From assembly GCA_027946555.1 (NCBI GenBank), contig JAPEVC010000027.1, positions 144,142 through 208,141 of the forward strand: 64,000 bases of DNA, given 5' to 3'. A model generated the notes under the pieces. The model worked only from the letters and a program-made list of their open reading frames with translations. It made no database searches and was not told where the DNA came from. A program made the position numbers and the translations under genes. The DNA comes from Gnomoniopsis sp. IMI 355080 (taxonomy: Eukaryota > Ascomycota > Sordariomycetes > Diaporthales > Gnomoniaceae). Each line of letters begins with the position of its first letter. The first letter of the stretch is position 1. Shown one piece after another: positions 24,867 to 37,260 of the stretch.

Positions 24867-27800
24867 ATGGCACCATCCAAGCGGCCTCACGAAGTGATCG
24901 ACCTGACGGACGACAGCCCAGTCCAGCCTCGAATCAGACGTCCTCGAACAAACGCCTCATCCAGCCAGGTCTACCCGGGCTCCTCCACTGCCCGGCCTTC
25001 GCAGTCTGCCCAGGCCTCTCAGAGAACTGGGACTGGCCTATCGTCCACTTCCAGAGCTCTAGCCAATGGACAAGGCCAGGTAAGTTCGTCTCAGCAGCGC
25101 AATTACTTTGATGATGAGCCTGAGCTGGTAGACCTCACCCAGGCCGACGATGGCCCTGTATTTGGGCTGTACGGCACCATCAATAACAAGATTGTTGGAG
25201 TTCGGTACTACAATGGTATCGTCAGTCCTGGTGAGGTAGTCATCTTGAGACGAGAGCCCACTAATCAGTAAGTCACATAACTATTAGCCTTTCGGCACAT
25301 GCCTGACCGCCCTATAGATACGACCGCAATGCTGTCAGGGTCGACAACGTCCAGGGCGCTCAGGTTGGCCACCTGCCTAGAAAGCTAGTGGAGAAGCTCG
25401 TCCCATATATAGATACTGGTGATGTCCAGGTTGAGGGCATTATAACAGGCGAAAAACAGGTGTGTGTTTGCCTGCCAAAGCCAGGTCTTCTGTTGCTGGA
25501 TTTTAATGGCTCTTTTTCTTACTGGGAGCCTCTGTCCCATCCCATGCTGTCTTACCCCTTTTGCGACCACTCGTGATCATAGACTGACTCACAGCGCAGT
25601 TCTACGACTGCCCAATCCGCATCTTCGTCTATGGCAGTTCAGAACCCCTCGCCCGAGCTTCTCTGGAGCAGCGATTGAAAACAGACAAGCTGCTGAAGGC
25701 AACGGAACTGAAGCAGACACGATCCAAGCTTACAGAGCCACAGCGAAAGGCGATGGGCCTCAAAGGCAGTCAGTCCACTGTTGGTCTCGGACCTGCTGAA
25801 CCTGAAGTTTCCCTCGAGGGCCTCGCCCAAGCCAGCCAAGCAGTCCAATTCAGGACTGGTGCTGACAACTTGAAGACGCTGGCCATGGACGAGGAAACGC
25901 TCTCGAAGCTGCCAATGGCGTCTCAGCCGGATGCACTGAAATCTCAGCTGCTGCCATATCAATTGCAAGGTTTGGCATGGCTGCAGTCGCAGGAGGACCC
26001 TCAATTCCCACAGCCCGGCTCTGATGACGCTACGCAGCTTTGGAAGCGGACGGTTCGAGGTCACTACAGAAATCTCGCGACTAATTACACTGTCGCCAGC
26101 GCACCTAGGCTTGCTAAAGGTGGTATTCTGGCTGACGACATGGGCCTTGGCAAGACTTTGCAGATGATCAGTCTCATTTTGACAGGTGGTCCAGGTCCAA
26201 CCTTGATCGTGTATGTACCTCCATATCTTTTCCTTGGCCTCTAATCGTCGTCGGACTCAGGCGCTCACTAACGCATCGCAAAAAGTGCTCCTGTGTCAGT
26301 GATGAGCAACTGGTCGAATCAAATCATCACGCACGTCGACGAGTCAAAGACTCTCCGCGTTGCGATTTATCATGGGGCCGCAAAACTGAAACTGACCACA
26401 GAAGAATTGAAGAACCTAGACGTCGTAATCACGAGCTACGGGACCCTGACGAATGACGCAGACAACCGCAAAGGCCTGTTCTCCTTATCGTGGCACCGTG
26501 TAGTACTTGACGAAGGGCATACCATTCGGAATGCTAGAGCTCAGTGCGCTCTGGCTGCTTGCAGGCTGAAAGCAGAGTCGCGCTGGGTTCTAACCGGAAC
26601 GCCTATTGTCAATAGTATCAAAGACCTACAGTCCATAGTGAAGTTCCTAGACCTCACTGGTGGGATCGAGGCACCAGAGGTCTTCAACACGGTCATCACA
26701 CGACCCCTGGCTGAGGGTAGCCGTGATGGCGAGGTCCTGCTCCAGTCTCTGATGCAGGGTATTTGCCTGAGACGCAAGAAAGACATGGCATTTGTTGACC
26801 TCCGGTTACCGCCGAAAAGTGAATACGTCCATCGGATCACATTTCGTGCCGAGGAGAAAAAGAAATATGAGGCTCTACTTTCAGAGGCGAAGGGGGTACT
26901 TGAGAGAGTTCAAGCCAAATCCAAGGATGGGGCGACCGTGAGTTCCGTTCTGGAAAGGCTGCTCCGACTTCGTCAAGTGTAAGTGTAAAATCACTGTATT
27001 TTGATCACATCTAACTTTTTTTTTAGGTGCAATCATTGGACCTTGTGTAAGGAAAGAGTGGCGGACCTGCTCCAGAGCCTTGAGGACCAGGATGTGGTAG
27101 TTTTGAACGATAAGAATCGTGACATTCTGCAGCAGGCGCTTGCGTTGGTGATAGAAAGCCAAGAGGAGTGCCCAGTGTGTATCGACCAGCTCACTTCGCC
27201 TGTTATCACGGCCTGTAAGCACACATTCTGTGGAGGATGCATCCGGCAAGTAATTCAAACTCAGGGAAAATGTCCCATGTGCAGAGCAACACTCACAGAG
27301 GACCATCTTGTTGAGCCTGCTCCTGAATCTTCTGGCGAGGAAGACGGAGACATTGATCCGGACACCCAGAGCTCCAAGACTGAGGCGCTGGTCAAGATTC
27401 TCCAGGCTACCTTCCAGAAAAACAGCAGCTCGAAGGTGATTATCTTCAGCCAGTGGTAAGTAATCTCCGGTCCCATTTTGTGATTATACCTAATCCAAGA
27501 TGCTGACATGACATCGTTCAGGACCAAGTTCATGACCATCATAGAAACACAAGTAAAGGCTGCTGGTTACAATTACACGAGGATTGATGGATCAATGTCA
27601 ACGAAAACGCGTGATGCCGCGATGCAAGTTTTGCAGGAAGACCCTGATTGTCGGATCATGCTCGCCAGTTTGGCAGTCTGCAGTGTCGGGCTGAACTTGG
27701 TCGCAGCTGACACCGTCGTGCTTGCAGATAGCTGTGAGTAGCCATTATTTGAGTGTGTGCATACGCCATAACTGACATCTATCTACCTACCTTACAGGGT

Positions 27801-28134
27801 GGGCACCAGCGATTGAGGATCAGGCTGTGGATCGGTAAGTAATCAAGGTCTCCTGCAAAACGGCGGTCTTGGCTGCTTTCCCAATAAAAAGCTTGCAATT
27901 ATGTCGCTCTATGCGAACATACCTAGGTAACTAATGTTCGATAGTGTTCACCGTCTTGGACAGAAGCGCCCAACCACGGTCTGGCGCCTGGTGATGGAAG
28001 GGACCGTGGAGGAGAGGGTCCTCGATATCCAGAGCGAGAAGCGCTTGCTTGTTGGCAAGGCTTTTCAGGAGAAAACAAAGGGGAAGAAGACCAAAGTTAC
28101 GAGAATGCAGGATATTATGAAGCTCCTTGGTTGA
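24867..28134 (+). CDS. HIRAN-SNF2-RING DNA translocase/ubiquitin ligase of the HLTF/Rad5 family, 904 aa, eight exons
   Basis: Exons: 24867-25267, 25318-25459, 25600-26210, 26286-26978, 27027-27455, 27522-27733, 27798-27834, 27945-28134. N-terminal linker with two IDLT/VDLT motifs (possible SUMO-interacting motifs). HIRAN domain about 98-195 (FGLYGTINNKIVGVRYYNG, VEGIITG, IRIFVYG), which in HLTF binds 3' DNA ends. SNF2 core: GGILADDMGLGKT, VVLDEGHTIRN, VLTGTPIVNS. A C3HC4 RING is inserted between the helicase halves (ECPVCIDQLTSPVITACKHT, FCGGCIR, KCPMC). Helicase C has YTRIDGSMS and the motif VI region DRVHRLGQKRPTTVWRL. This order is diagnostic of Rad5/HLTF proteins acting in damage tolerance by fork reversal and PCNA polyubiquitination. 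It is shorter than yeast Rad5 and nearer in layout to HLTF; which orthologue it is remains open. Exon 7 is 37 nt. Confidence 0.94.
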
Positions 28135-31100
28135 AGGACCCAGATTGGGTCTCACGAGGTAACCATGCAGGCAGCAGAGTATCAAAGCAAAAGCTGAAGC
28201 TGTTTCGTCCAGCCACGAATGCCTGGACGAGAGGGTCTTGTGCATATTGTCAAGCCTTCGGTGCCCGACTTCTCGACCCAGCTTGCCAAAAGAACAACAA
28301 AACATAGTGTGCTGCACATACCTAGTCGATACAGGACCAATTGCATTGCATTGACACATACCATTGAACCTCGACAGCTCAAACTTTCCATACTAAAGTT
28401 TGTAGCAGGGCAGGGCAATAACACGCATGTGAGAGATCATGCATGTTTCGTTTCTCGGACAATAGACTTCCTCCACGCTGTTCACGTCCTTGAAAGACAA
28501 ATTATCAAGCTCATATTTGAAGTCGCCTCTCGAGCGAGGTCGTTCTTGTCCCGGAGGTCACGGTGTTCAAGATCGTCAAATTGTGAAGCTGCAATTGTCG
28601 TTCGGACGGGGGTAAGACGCAAAACAGGTCGAGAAGGCAGACTTATGGGACGATACCTAGGGTGGTCAGCTGGTGATGATGACGATGATGATGAGGAGTG
28701 CCAAGTAAATATGCATCTCGCATTCTCGATCGTCAGCGTGCTTGATGCAATAAACGTTCGTTGAGGCAAGAGGGAGGATGAAGAAGGGGAATCGTTGAGA
28801 AAGTTTGAGTGAATAGTCAATCTGCTTCAAGGGCAAATGGCCTGTTCCCTCAGGCGAGGAGGGGAGGCGGCCTTCTCGGAGCGAACTAGCAGCCTTCGGA
28901 GATCGATCAGAACGGCGAAGGGTATCGAGATAGGAAGACGACGAAGTCGGACCACCAGATTATCCCGTACAAAGTACTTTACCACAACAGGCTTACCCCG
29001 TCTGGCCCCATTTGGGAGCAGGAGACGCCGATCGTTGATAGATACTGCAGGCTGGTCGTGTTGCCCATGTTCAGCAGACGCAACAGCCTGCCATTCCGTA
29101 GATCCCCGGAATGGACAGTATTTCTTGCCTCCTGCAGCTGGATAAGGCGGAGTTCCTCAGCTGCCAATCCTATGACTCTGAGGATTTGAAAAAGCAGGCC
29201 GGGCGTGTGTCGGGTGATGGACCATTATGAGCCGATTGGGTTGCCTTGAGGCATAGGAACTCCAGGCGAGAGCTGGGAGGTGGTGTGGATCAGGATCGAA
29301 ATAATGCCAGTGGCAGTGTGTGTTCATGAAACATGATAGTCAGCCATGAGGGCGTAAGGCGGCGACAAAAGGCTTCCCTCCTCATTTGTGGGTGGGATTG
29401 GCGGGGGGGAGAGTTGTGTAGCCGCTCGGGCTCCTGTTGTCTTTATCGCCGTTCTGGAATAGTGTTGCCGTATGCTTTTGCTCATGACCGACATGTGTCA
29501 AACGTACATCTTGCCCTCGCGGCTGTGACAGCGACAAACCCGGGGCAGGCAGGCTGGTAGTGCTCCGTAGGCCGCGGCCAATCAATACGAAGCTCTCTCC
29601 AATATGTGTACAGTCTAGGCTTGACATTCGAAGGGGGCGGAGTAGGTATTAGTCAATCGTCCTCCCGGAAAATGGTCCGTCATTACGAAATGGAAAGCAC
29701 CTAACAGGTAGCTCTAAGCAAATCGCACAGTGTTGGAGTCCAATCCACAAGCATGTCTGTCAATGGCCAACTTCTTTTCTTGGGTTGGGCGACATATCGA
29801 TCCGGACCAGGGTGGAGCTGCCGAAGTGGTTGTTGGGTTTGAACACCTGCAGCTGTCTTACCCAGGATTGTAAACAAAGAAACCAGTTTACAGGGGATGG
29901 CATCACGCTGCATTGCCATCACGGAGAACAACAGTGGCAGAGTTATGGTGTCAGAGAATGGTGCAGATATCCACTGTTATTCATGCTGTCTGCATACTCG
30001 TAGTACTACTAGAAGGAAATGTGGGTCTGCCTGCGATGGAAGTAGAAACACTTGGTTTTCTGCAGATAGATAGATAAAAGTGGGTGTGCGCCAAATCTGC
30101 TCCGAGTCAGATAAGGCAGGGCCTGGTATGATTCAAAAGTAGGCGCCGAGATTTTCTGCAGTCTGTTCAACCAGATATGAGCCGATTGACAGGTTGGATA
30201 AGCCCACACGAGAGAGAGAGAGAGAGGAAGAGGTAATAAATGGGTAAGGTAGCTCAAAAGCCGTCGTCGTGTTTGGTGTTTTGGTTTGGGTCATCCACAG
30301 GGCCATCCTTTCCGAGAGATGGATGGAATTAAATCGCATGGAGCTAGCCGAGGGGAAGCAGTCGTGGTCGGCCGCGCATTCCCGTCCGCAGTGAGGCCGG
30401 CAGGTGGGGCCTTGCGAACCCCGTTTTGGTTCCCCCTAAAGGTCCAGTCCACCCACTTCCAGCACGCAATCAACAAAGTCGATTGCAACAGAAAACGCAT
30501 CAAGCCCGGGCGTAACCTCTGGAGATATGATGCATCTGGCGATGCCATCTCGGCCTTCCCCTTTTGGACCGTGGTTTGAAAATGTCCATGTGCAGCAAGT
30601 TGCAGCATGAATGGCTGGCCCGAGTCGCGGGAAGGAGCTAAACGTTATCTTCCTCGGTCATTCCCGGCAAATCGCCGACCTGGCCACTTGCCCAGGTATG
30701 CAAAGCCTTTTCGGGCGCGCACACTCCCCGATCTCGCTGCCCATAAAACGGAGTCAGACCATGCCAAACAAAGGGCAATATGGGGAGGAAAACACAGTGC
30801 ATCAGCCTAAGCAGCCAGCAGCCATCAACCATCAACCGTCAGCCAAACATAGCATCGCAGTCTCGCCCCCCCTCTCATCCCGCCCCACCCAACATCGATC
30901 AACCCTCCTCAATTTGGCTTCCGTGCCCTGCAGATGCCCATCACAGTCCGCACACCACCTGAACTCGCTCAACCTGCATCGCCTGCATCGCCCATATGGC
31001 CTGATATAGAATAGGTGAGACCCACAATACTTCTGCTCGCCTGAATAGCGCCCCAACATCGAACCCAGTCGTCCCGTGACACCGCCCATTCCCGGGTTCC

Positions 31101-31294
31101 CGGCTTGCGTCGCTCCAGTCTTATCATCTCCCCGTCCTGCTGTAGCAACTTGTGATCCCTCAGGGGAACCCTGCCACCTGTCCACGCGTCCCACCATTCT
31201 CTCTTTCCATCATCCCACGATCCAGCCCACAATCACCCATCCACGCAATTGAACAATCCTCAACCTCGGAACCGAGCATCATCTTTTAACAATC
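28135..31294. other. 3.2-kb gene-poor spacer upstream of cysteine dioxygenase
   Basis: No open frame with family support on either strand. It contains a (GA)n tract at 30209-30227. The last 500 bases are C/T-rich, as expected for the leader of the downstream gene. Nothing else is recognised. Confidence 0.5.
30209..30227 (+). repeat. (GA)n microsatellite
   Basis: A GA dinucleotide run of about nine units in the spacer upstream of the cysteine dioxygenase gene. Confidence 0.85.
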
Positions 31295-32316
31295 ATGTCG
31301 ACTTTCAGCAGCACCAGGCAGCTTATTAGCTCCAACTTGAGACCCAACAATAACCATCTGCGTCTCTTCTCGGGGCGTCATCCTTTCCCGGTCTTTCGCC
31401 ATCATCTCCATCAATTGTTGCCTCCTCGTGCATCTGCATCCAACACTGTTGATCGTCGTCGTCGTGCCTCTTCGGTCGTATCGCATCCTGCCAGAATGGC
31501 TGTCGGTCTTCTTCCCCCTAAATCTTGCCAGCTGGCTGCCAACGTCCGCCCGCAAGCCAGGCCCGATCACTTCCAAGGGCTTGTCGACACCTTGAAGGAA
31601 GCACTTGGCCCGTCGTCAGGCCTTGACTCTAGTGATGTAGATGTGAAAGCATTGGTCAAAGCAATGCGTGCATATGATGCAAAGGAGAGAGGTTGGGTGC
31701 CATATGCCCTGGCAGACCCAGAGCTTGGATACACCAGAAATCTAGTGGACGAAGGAAACGGAAAGAGCAATCTGGTAAGACTCGCCTTGCTCTCTTACGG
31801 CATCAAGCCTTGTTCAAACCTTGATATGGAGCCGCGGCTGACATGCTACGTTCCTCCATGTAGTTGGTGCTTGTATGGACCCCAGGCAAAGGTAGCCCTA
31901 TCCACGATCACGGCAACGCCCACTGCATCATGAAGATCCTCCATGGCAACTTGACAGAGTCAAGATACGAGTTCCCAAACTCAGACAAGGAGCAGCCGAT
32001 GGAGTTGATCAGGGAAGCAACATATAAGGAAAACCAAGTGGCGTACATGGCCGACGAGCTCGGCTTGCACAAGATGGAGAACAGGGGCGACGACTACGCC
32101 ATATCCCTACACTGTAGGTATTTCCCATGCTCCACTCACTCAGCCTCGCCTGCGAGGCTGGGGACACTGCGTAACTCCGTTCAACTAACAGATTGACCAG
32201 TGTACACTCCTCCAAATGTCGCTAAATCAGGCTGTCATACCTTCAATCCCATCACAGGCGAGCGAAGTTATGTTCCAAAGTGCGGGTACTACTCCAAGTT
32301 CGCCGAGAAGGTTTAG
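31295..32316 (+). CDS. CDO1: Cysteine dioxygenase (type I, thiol dioxygenase), 281 aa
   Basis: Non-heme iron enzyme oxidising L-cysteine to cysteine sulfinate, the entry to sulfite/taurine catabolism. Exons: 31295-31774, 31864-32113, 32201-32316. Iron ligands are visible: His174 and His176 in SPIHDHGNAHC and His229 in LGLHKMEN. The residues that form the Cys-Tyr cofactor in animal CDO are conserved: Cys181 (AHC) and Tyr245 (SLHLYTPP). GCHTFNP and the tail GYYSKF also match. The core equals the usual 200-215 aa from an internal in-frame ATG at 31496 (MAVGLLPPK). The 67 residues before it are Arg/Ser/His-rich with one acidic residue, like a mitochondrial presequence, so two isoforms are possible. 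Confidence 0.94.
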
Positions 32317-34832
32317 AAGAGGAGTCGTTCCTATTCTCGGTCAAGTCGCCCACTTGGGTCGATCTGACTGCTTCACTGCGTCGGTGTGCAGATGAAAGTT
32401 TGTGACCAAGCATGAACTTCGCCATCGCGTGCGAAGCTTTTTGACATGTTTGTGCTCGTGTGCCACTGAAGCTGGCGCCACGGTCAACGTGAGAGCGTGG
32501 GTGTGGGTGATTTCGCCTCCAAAGTTTGGCTTCCCAGCATTCTGGTTTTCGGCGTTTGTTCTTGGATGGGGGATGGCGCAATTCAATTCTCATGAAGCGA
32601 ATTTTGAATTTTGAAAGATGGAATGAGGGCTCATGTTGAAGTAGTAGCGAAAAGGTGCTTTCATAATAGGTGGCAGCGACCCGCGCCACACTCCACATAG
32701 AGAATTTGACGAAACATTCAAACACCAAACAAGACAAGAGGGGCCATATAGCGTTGAGCGACTGGGCGCGCCAGCGGTTTTGTAATAGCGAAGGGCTCAT
32801 TCTTGTCCTGATGGCGTGCTGAAGCCATCACTCATGATTGTTGAGCCTAAAGGGGTATAGCGCGAATGACGCCTTTTTGCTCTTGTACGATTGGCCGTAA
32901 TCATGGTGAAAATTGTAGCCTCGCCGCCGAGCCGCCTTGCATCATTTCAAAGCCTTGACATCCGTTCTGGCCGGCACCGAGAACCGACCCGACTTCCTCT
33001 ACCAAACCGCCGTCTTTCATGCGCAACCACGGAGGCTCGGAGGTTGAGTGGATGCGTGGACACATGGACTGATGGGGACAAATGTTATGACATTGTTGAT
33101 GCCAGATGCCTACTTTGGTAAATGAGATGGAGTTGGGATGGGAGAGTTGTCGTGTTCCCCTCTCCTGCCCAGCGGGGGGACGCTGGCTTGGGTTCAGGTC
33201 GCGGCCGCTGGGGTCGAGACATACGTGTGGGCTTCGGTGTCGGGCGGCTGAGGAGAAGGAAAGTGGTACCTTCTACCTCTTGAGGGCGTATTCTCGTGGA
33301 CACGTCTCCAAGCGAAGATGTCTTGTTGTTGTGCTTCCCCAGAGGCCTGCTGCTCAAGTAGGCCAGTTTGTTTCCCTGGCAAGCTGATTGTCACGAAGTC
33401 ACAGTATCTGAAGGCCACCATCCATCTTCACGGAGGCGATGACTTAGGGCAGAGTGTTATAGATAGCAGGACTCGTGGGCCTGCTCAGACTCGCTCTCAA
33501 AACTACGGCACAGAAAAGATAGGCTTCACGGGTGCTAATGCACCGTCTTTGGTTGCGTACTTCAGCGTGTAGATTGCGATCTGGAATTCTGGCTACGGCG
33601 TCTGTCTCATAACAAGGTGTTCACGTCGTAGTAAAGATCTGTCGCTCTGTACGACATTCAGTAACAATCCCACGGCCCTGCACTCGCAATACATTCTTGC
33701 GGGCAACATGTCCTCCCTCAATGCTGCGCTGAGATTTCCCGGCCACTTAACCGTGATCTATACTGTGGGCGTTGTCCACCTTTCCCTGGTCTCTTGACAT
33801 CAACACCATTCGGAGCATGCTGAGGGGCTTGCTATGTCGACGTAACAGCTCCAGATCCACAGCTGTGCCTGCCGCACGCCCAAGGGGGACCATCATAGGC
33901 TTTGGGTGGGACAGGCACTGTTCCGTGCTCTCGGGGCGTTCCAGGTCGCATGAGCCCATGAGAGGAGGCGTGGCTACTATGTATTAATGGTCAACATGAA
34001 TCGCACCAGTGACCAAGTCTATGCACGACCTTCAACATCCTCAAAGCCAGGATTGCCAAGGTGTCATTCAATGGCCTACCAACAACAAGGTCGTCATCCA
34101 CGAGGTCAGTGTTGCAGATGCCATGGCGTTACCATTAGACTCCTGATCCTGTGAGCTGGCAACGAGTCCCTGCATGGTGACTTGGCCGTGGCACTCTGTT
34201 TATAACCGTACCTTGCGTACCGTAATATATAAAGAGCACCTACATGGAGGAGTTGGCGTCCAGGCGTCAGTCCTGCTTTAAATCAGAGCCCTTTCAACAG
34301 ACTCCTCCGCTCTCTTGTGGGGGCCGCTCAAGGCCCGGCCAGCAATCAAATGCATGTAGCTGAGCAAATCTTGGACCAATACTGTCTTCAAGAAGACGCC
34401 TTCAGCCTCAAAGCCGCAAAGAATAGTCGTGGAAAACGGCAAGGATGCGGGAACTTTTGTCAAGATGAGTAAGTGAGTACCTTGTGTAGCCCTGGTAAAC
34501 CAGCTAGCCACTGAAGACGAGATTCTCGAGATGCCGGTTCGGTACGGGCCGAACCCTACCCACCGACGGCACAGGGGGATATCAGGTTCCTCTTTACATC
34601 AAGTACCGTCAGCGAACCACGAATACATTTTTACCTCTACCAACATCACGACGAGATCAGATAAATGCAATTTCCACAATTTATCCGTTCTCTAAGAGGT
34701 TACCAGGTTATAAGCTTTCATCAATCTATCTCGGATTCCCGGTGCTCAGCAACTGTCCACCTCACGATCTCCACTTCACGCACTGTCAATACGACAACCT
34801 ACACGCAGGAAAGTACTCCGAGCAAGCGCATC
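32317..34832. other. 2.5-kb spacer between cysteine dioxygenase and the GNAT gene
   Basis: No supported gene. Overlapping short frames on both strands lack signatures; the longest (minus strand, 32252-32800) overlaps the dioxygenase 3' end and is a shadow. A TATATAAAG element sits at 34226-34234, about 600 bases before the next start. Confidence 0.5.
34226..34234 (+). promoter_or_regulatory. TATA-like element
   Basis: TATATAAAG upstream of the GNAT gene. The distance (about 600 bases to the chosen ATG) would require a long leader, so assignment as its TATA box is tentative. Confidence 0.3.
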
Positions 34833-35603
34833 ATGCCAAGCACTCTAGCCTTTTCTTGGGAGACTGTCAATGAAGGACATCTAAGAGACGTATACGACTC
34901 AGACCAGGCCATGTATCCTGCTCCACAGCTAACCTACAGCCGCCTCAAGCGGTGGGTCAACACTTGCCCCGAGATATGTCTTTGCCTGCAACGCGGCAAT
35001 TTAGAACCGAAAACCCACCCGACAATAGCTCAAAATGATGTTATTTACGGACTCATAATCGTGCTGCCTTTACGGCAGCCATACTGGGATAGACTACGCC
35101 GTGGAGACATCGAGGAGCATGATGTTGATGCGTTGGAGATGTTTCCTGCGAAGCTGGAGAGCGAATCGACTGCACATCCATGGGAGGGCAGTAAGACCAA
35201 GGTCGGCCTGCACGTCTTCCACATTGAGCGCTTTCCTGAGTTTGCTTCCATCTCGAAGGATACAAGTTTCACGCCGCTGGCTCTCGATGAGGTTCGTGGG
35301 CGGGTCATGAAGACATTTCAGTCTTGGGAAGTCGTGGGCTATTCGGGTGAGTCAAGCGATGGTATTTCTTGAAGCAGTTCTTTTCTACAGTTTTCATCGT
35401 GCAAAGGGAATTAAGTAGATAGGTAGGCGATGTTGGACTAATTCCATAGTGTCGTAGCTTTGACTGCAACCAAACAGGGGAATGCAGCCTTCAAGCGTCT
35501 AGGATTCATCCCCTCGGATTCATCGTCTGGAAGCAACCTACTGCATCAAGGCGCAGAAATGGTAGAACGCAGAGGAAACGGGCCTTTCTCTGGCGTGTCG
35601 TGA
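34833..35603 (+). CDS. GNAT-type N-acetyltransferase, 219 aa
   Basis: Exons: 34833-35346 and 35458-35603 with a 111-nt intron; the acceptor at 35455-35457 is chosen because the nearby alternative gives an immediate stop. The product starts MPSTLAFSWETVNEGHL, contains DQAMYPAPQLTYSRLKRW, the beta strands VIYGLIIVLPL and VGLHVFHIERF, and ends with the GNAT-like alpha4 segment ALTATKQGNAAFKRLGFIPS. This layout is common in uncharacterised fungal GNAT proteins; substrate is unknown. No clear RxxGxG/A acetyl-CoA loop is visible, so catalytic competence is uncertain. The frame is open upstream to an ATG at 34665, but the extra 56 residues are low-complexity and the shorter start is preferred. Confidence 0.8.
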
Positions 35604-36882
35604 CTTTCATCAGCGATATGGCCTATGGTGTATCCTAACCAGGTCCTGGTGAAGCATGGGACATCTCAGCCCTACCACTGGGGCCGTGAGGCTTCGTCCA
35701 TGGTGAGAAACAGGATGGTATCATGGTTTTTATGCACCCGCATCTGAAGGAGTTCAACTCAATGAATCCCTTCCAATGCAATCAATCCAACCGGGGTCGT
35801 CATTCCCAAAGGTTACCACTCAAAGACTGACAGAGGGTCACGAATTTCGAGTGTTCTTCAGCTCTGTTAATTGATTCTGCTGAGGCATAGAGACTGCGAG
35901 GGATGGAAGGGGTCCTAAGCTTTGGATTCTATCGATTGATAGCACGTGGAATTTTCCCGGCATGGTTCGTGGCTTCTTGTCCCCTCCCAAATGTTCATCA
36001 ACGGCTCCAACTTTCAAGATAACATACGGGTCGAGTGAATATGGTGCAGTGGTAAGGTTCGTCCTGCCATACCAAATCACAAACTGGCTCTGAGCGCGTT
36101 AGGCCCACTGCAGTCCCTTCCACTTGAAGCTGCCTAGATCATGGGTTGAAATCATCGTCTGCGCACAGGGAAATCTGCTTATAACCACCATTCATAGGTC
36201 TTTTGATGGGTTTCTTTTTGTGTCGTTGTCCTTCCGTTTGCTTCTTATGTTGATCAAGATGCTCGTGTGGTGGGCAGTTTGATTTAGGGTAGGAGAAGGA
36301 TCGTCAGTACTAAATTGCGAGGTCGATTCTCAAATTTTCAGCCTCTTTCTTGGATGGTTTTTTGCAGAAACGTCGACGCCGTGGTAGTTGAGCGCCGAGC
36401 GCCGTGCCTTAGCAATGGAGTCTTAATGTGTCGTGAGCATACTGTCACCGTTCCGACGATCCTTTTCGACTACTATGAGCTTCATTTATGTATGCAGGTG
36501 GTATTCACCATAATCTTTCGGAAGCATGCGACCACGTCGTGGAATGCTGACTTACGGCAGTCTTACTTCGTCCCTGGATATAGCCCGCTGTTGGCGATCC
36601 TTCGAGTCCTTTCTTATAAGTAAGCCAATAAATCGGGAGGACCAGATTGAGAGATTAAAGGAAGCATGCTGACAACTTTAGAAGCCGATCTTTTTTTAGG
36701 TTCCCCAGTAAGAAAAGTAGCACACACATCTTGCAATGTTCGGCACTGTGGAATAGCATTTCTGTGGGATGTCAAAATCATCTTTTAAACATTAGCATTC
36801 GCCAGTAACACCTTGACTTCCATTTTCTTTTGATCCCCCCCATCTCCGTTCCTTATTCAATTTTTTCTCACCATAAGAAGAA
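35604..36882. other. Spacer between the GNAT gene and the small secreted protein
   Basis: About 1.3 kb with no supported gene. The last 70 bases are T/C-rich, as expected for a fungal leader directly before the ATG at 36883. A tRNA-Gly-like stretch near 36040-36080 was examined and rejected. Confidence 0.5.
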
Positions 36883-37260
36883 ATGTTCCTGCCAAACATC
36901 ATGTTTGCGCTCTTGCTTGCGAGCCCATTCGCAAACGCCCAACGATTCAGACACGGCAAGAATGGCTGTCTATTGGATCAGTCTGACAATGTGATCGCTA
37001 AAATAAATTGTGGAAGAAAAAGTACGGTGACCTTTGCAGTTGAATGGTACGGCGCGAATGGACAAGAGCTGCAATCTTGGCTTGGAGTCGCGGGATGCAG
37101 CGATGAAGAGGCAGAGGCCGGGGCACGATGGGCTGCGGCTCGCTGTCAGGTCGAATCAGCAGCAGAAACTATCCTCGAATTACGGCATGAGCCCAAATAC
37201 ACGCAACGATTTGCAGGCAAGCGCAAGAGGCAAATCGAGTCGCAATCTTCGCCATCTTGA
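36883..37260 (+). CDS. Small secreted protein with four cysteines, 125 aa
   Basis: Single exon. The N-terminus MFLPNIMFALLLASPFANAQ is a convincing signal peptide with a likely cut after ANA. The mature part is about 106 residues with four Cys (KNGCLLD, INCGRK, VAGCSDEE, ARCQVE), enough for two disulfides, and ends in a basic patch (AGKRKRQIESQSSPS) that could be a Kex2 site or a nuclear-targeting patch. No known domain is recognised. It lies alone in a gene-poor stretch of about 3.7 kb, a setting typical of lineage-specific secreted proteins and candidate effectors; that role is inference. A C/T-rich leader precedes the ATG. Confidence 0.62.
   Translation: MFLPNIMFALLLASPFANAQRFRHGKNGCLLDQSDNVIAKINCGRKSTVTFAVEWYGANGQELQSWLGVAGCSDEEAEAGARWAAARCQVESAAETILELRHEPKYTQRFAGKRKRQIESQSSPS

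Noticed and set aside
32252..32800. 182-codon minus-strand frame overlapping the cysteine dioxygenase 3' end
   Set aside because: Translation is random-looking and overlaps a well-supported exon.
36030..36175. tRNA-Gly-like stretch (GGTGCAGTGGTAAGG followed by a TGCCA anticodon-like segment and a GGTTGAAATC B-box-like segment)
   Set aside because: The A-box resemblance is good, but no 7-bp acceptor stem, no 5-bp anticodon stem and no T-stem can be formed at the required spacing.
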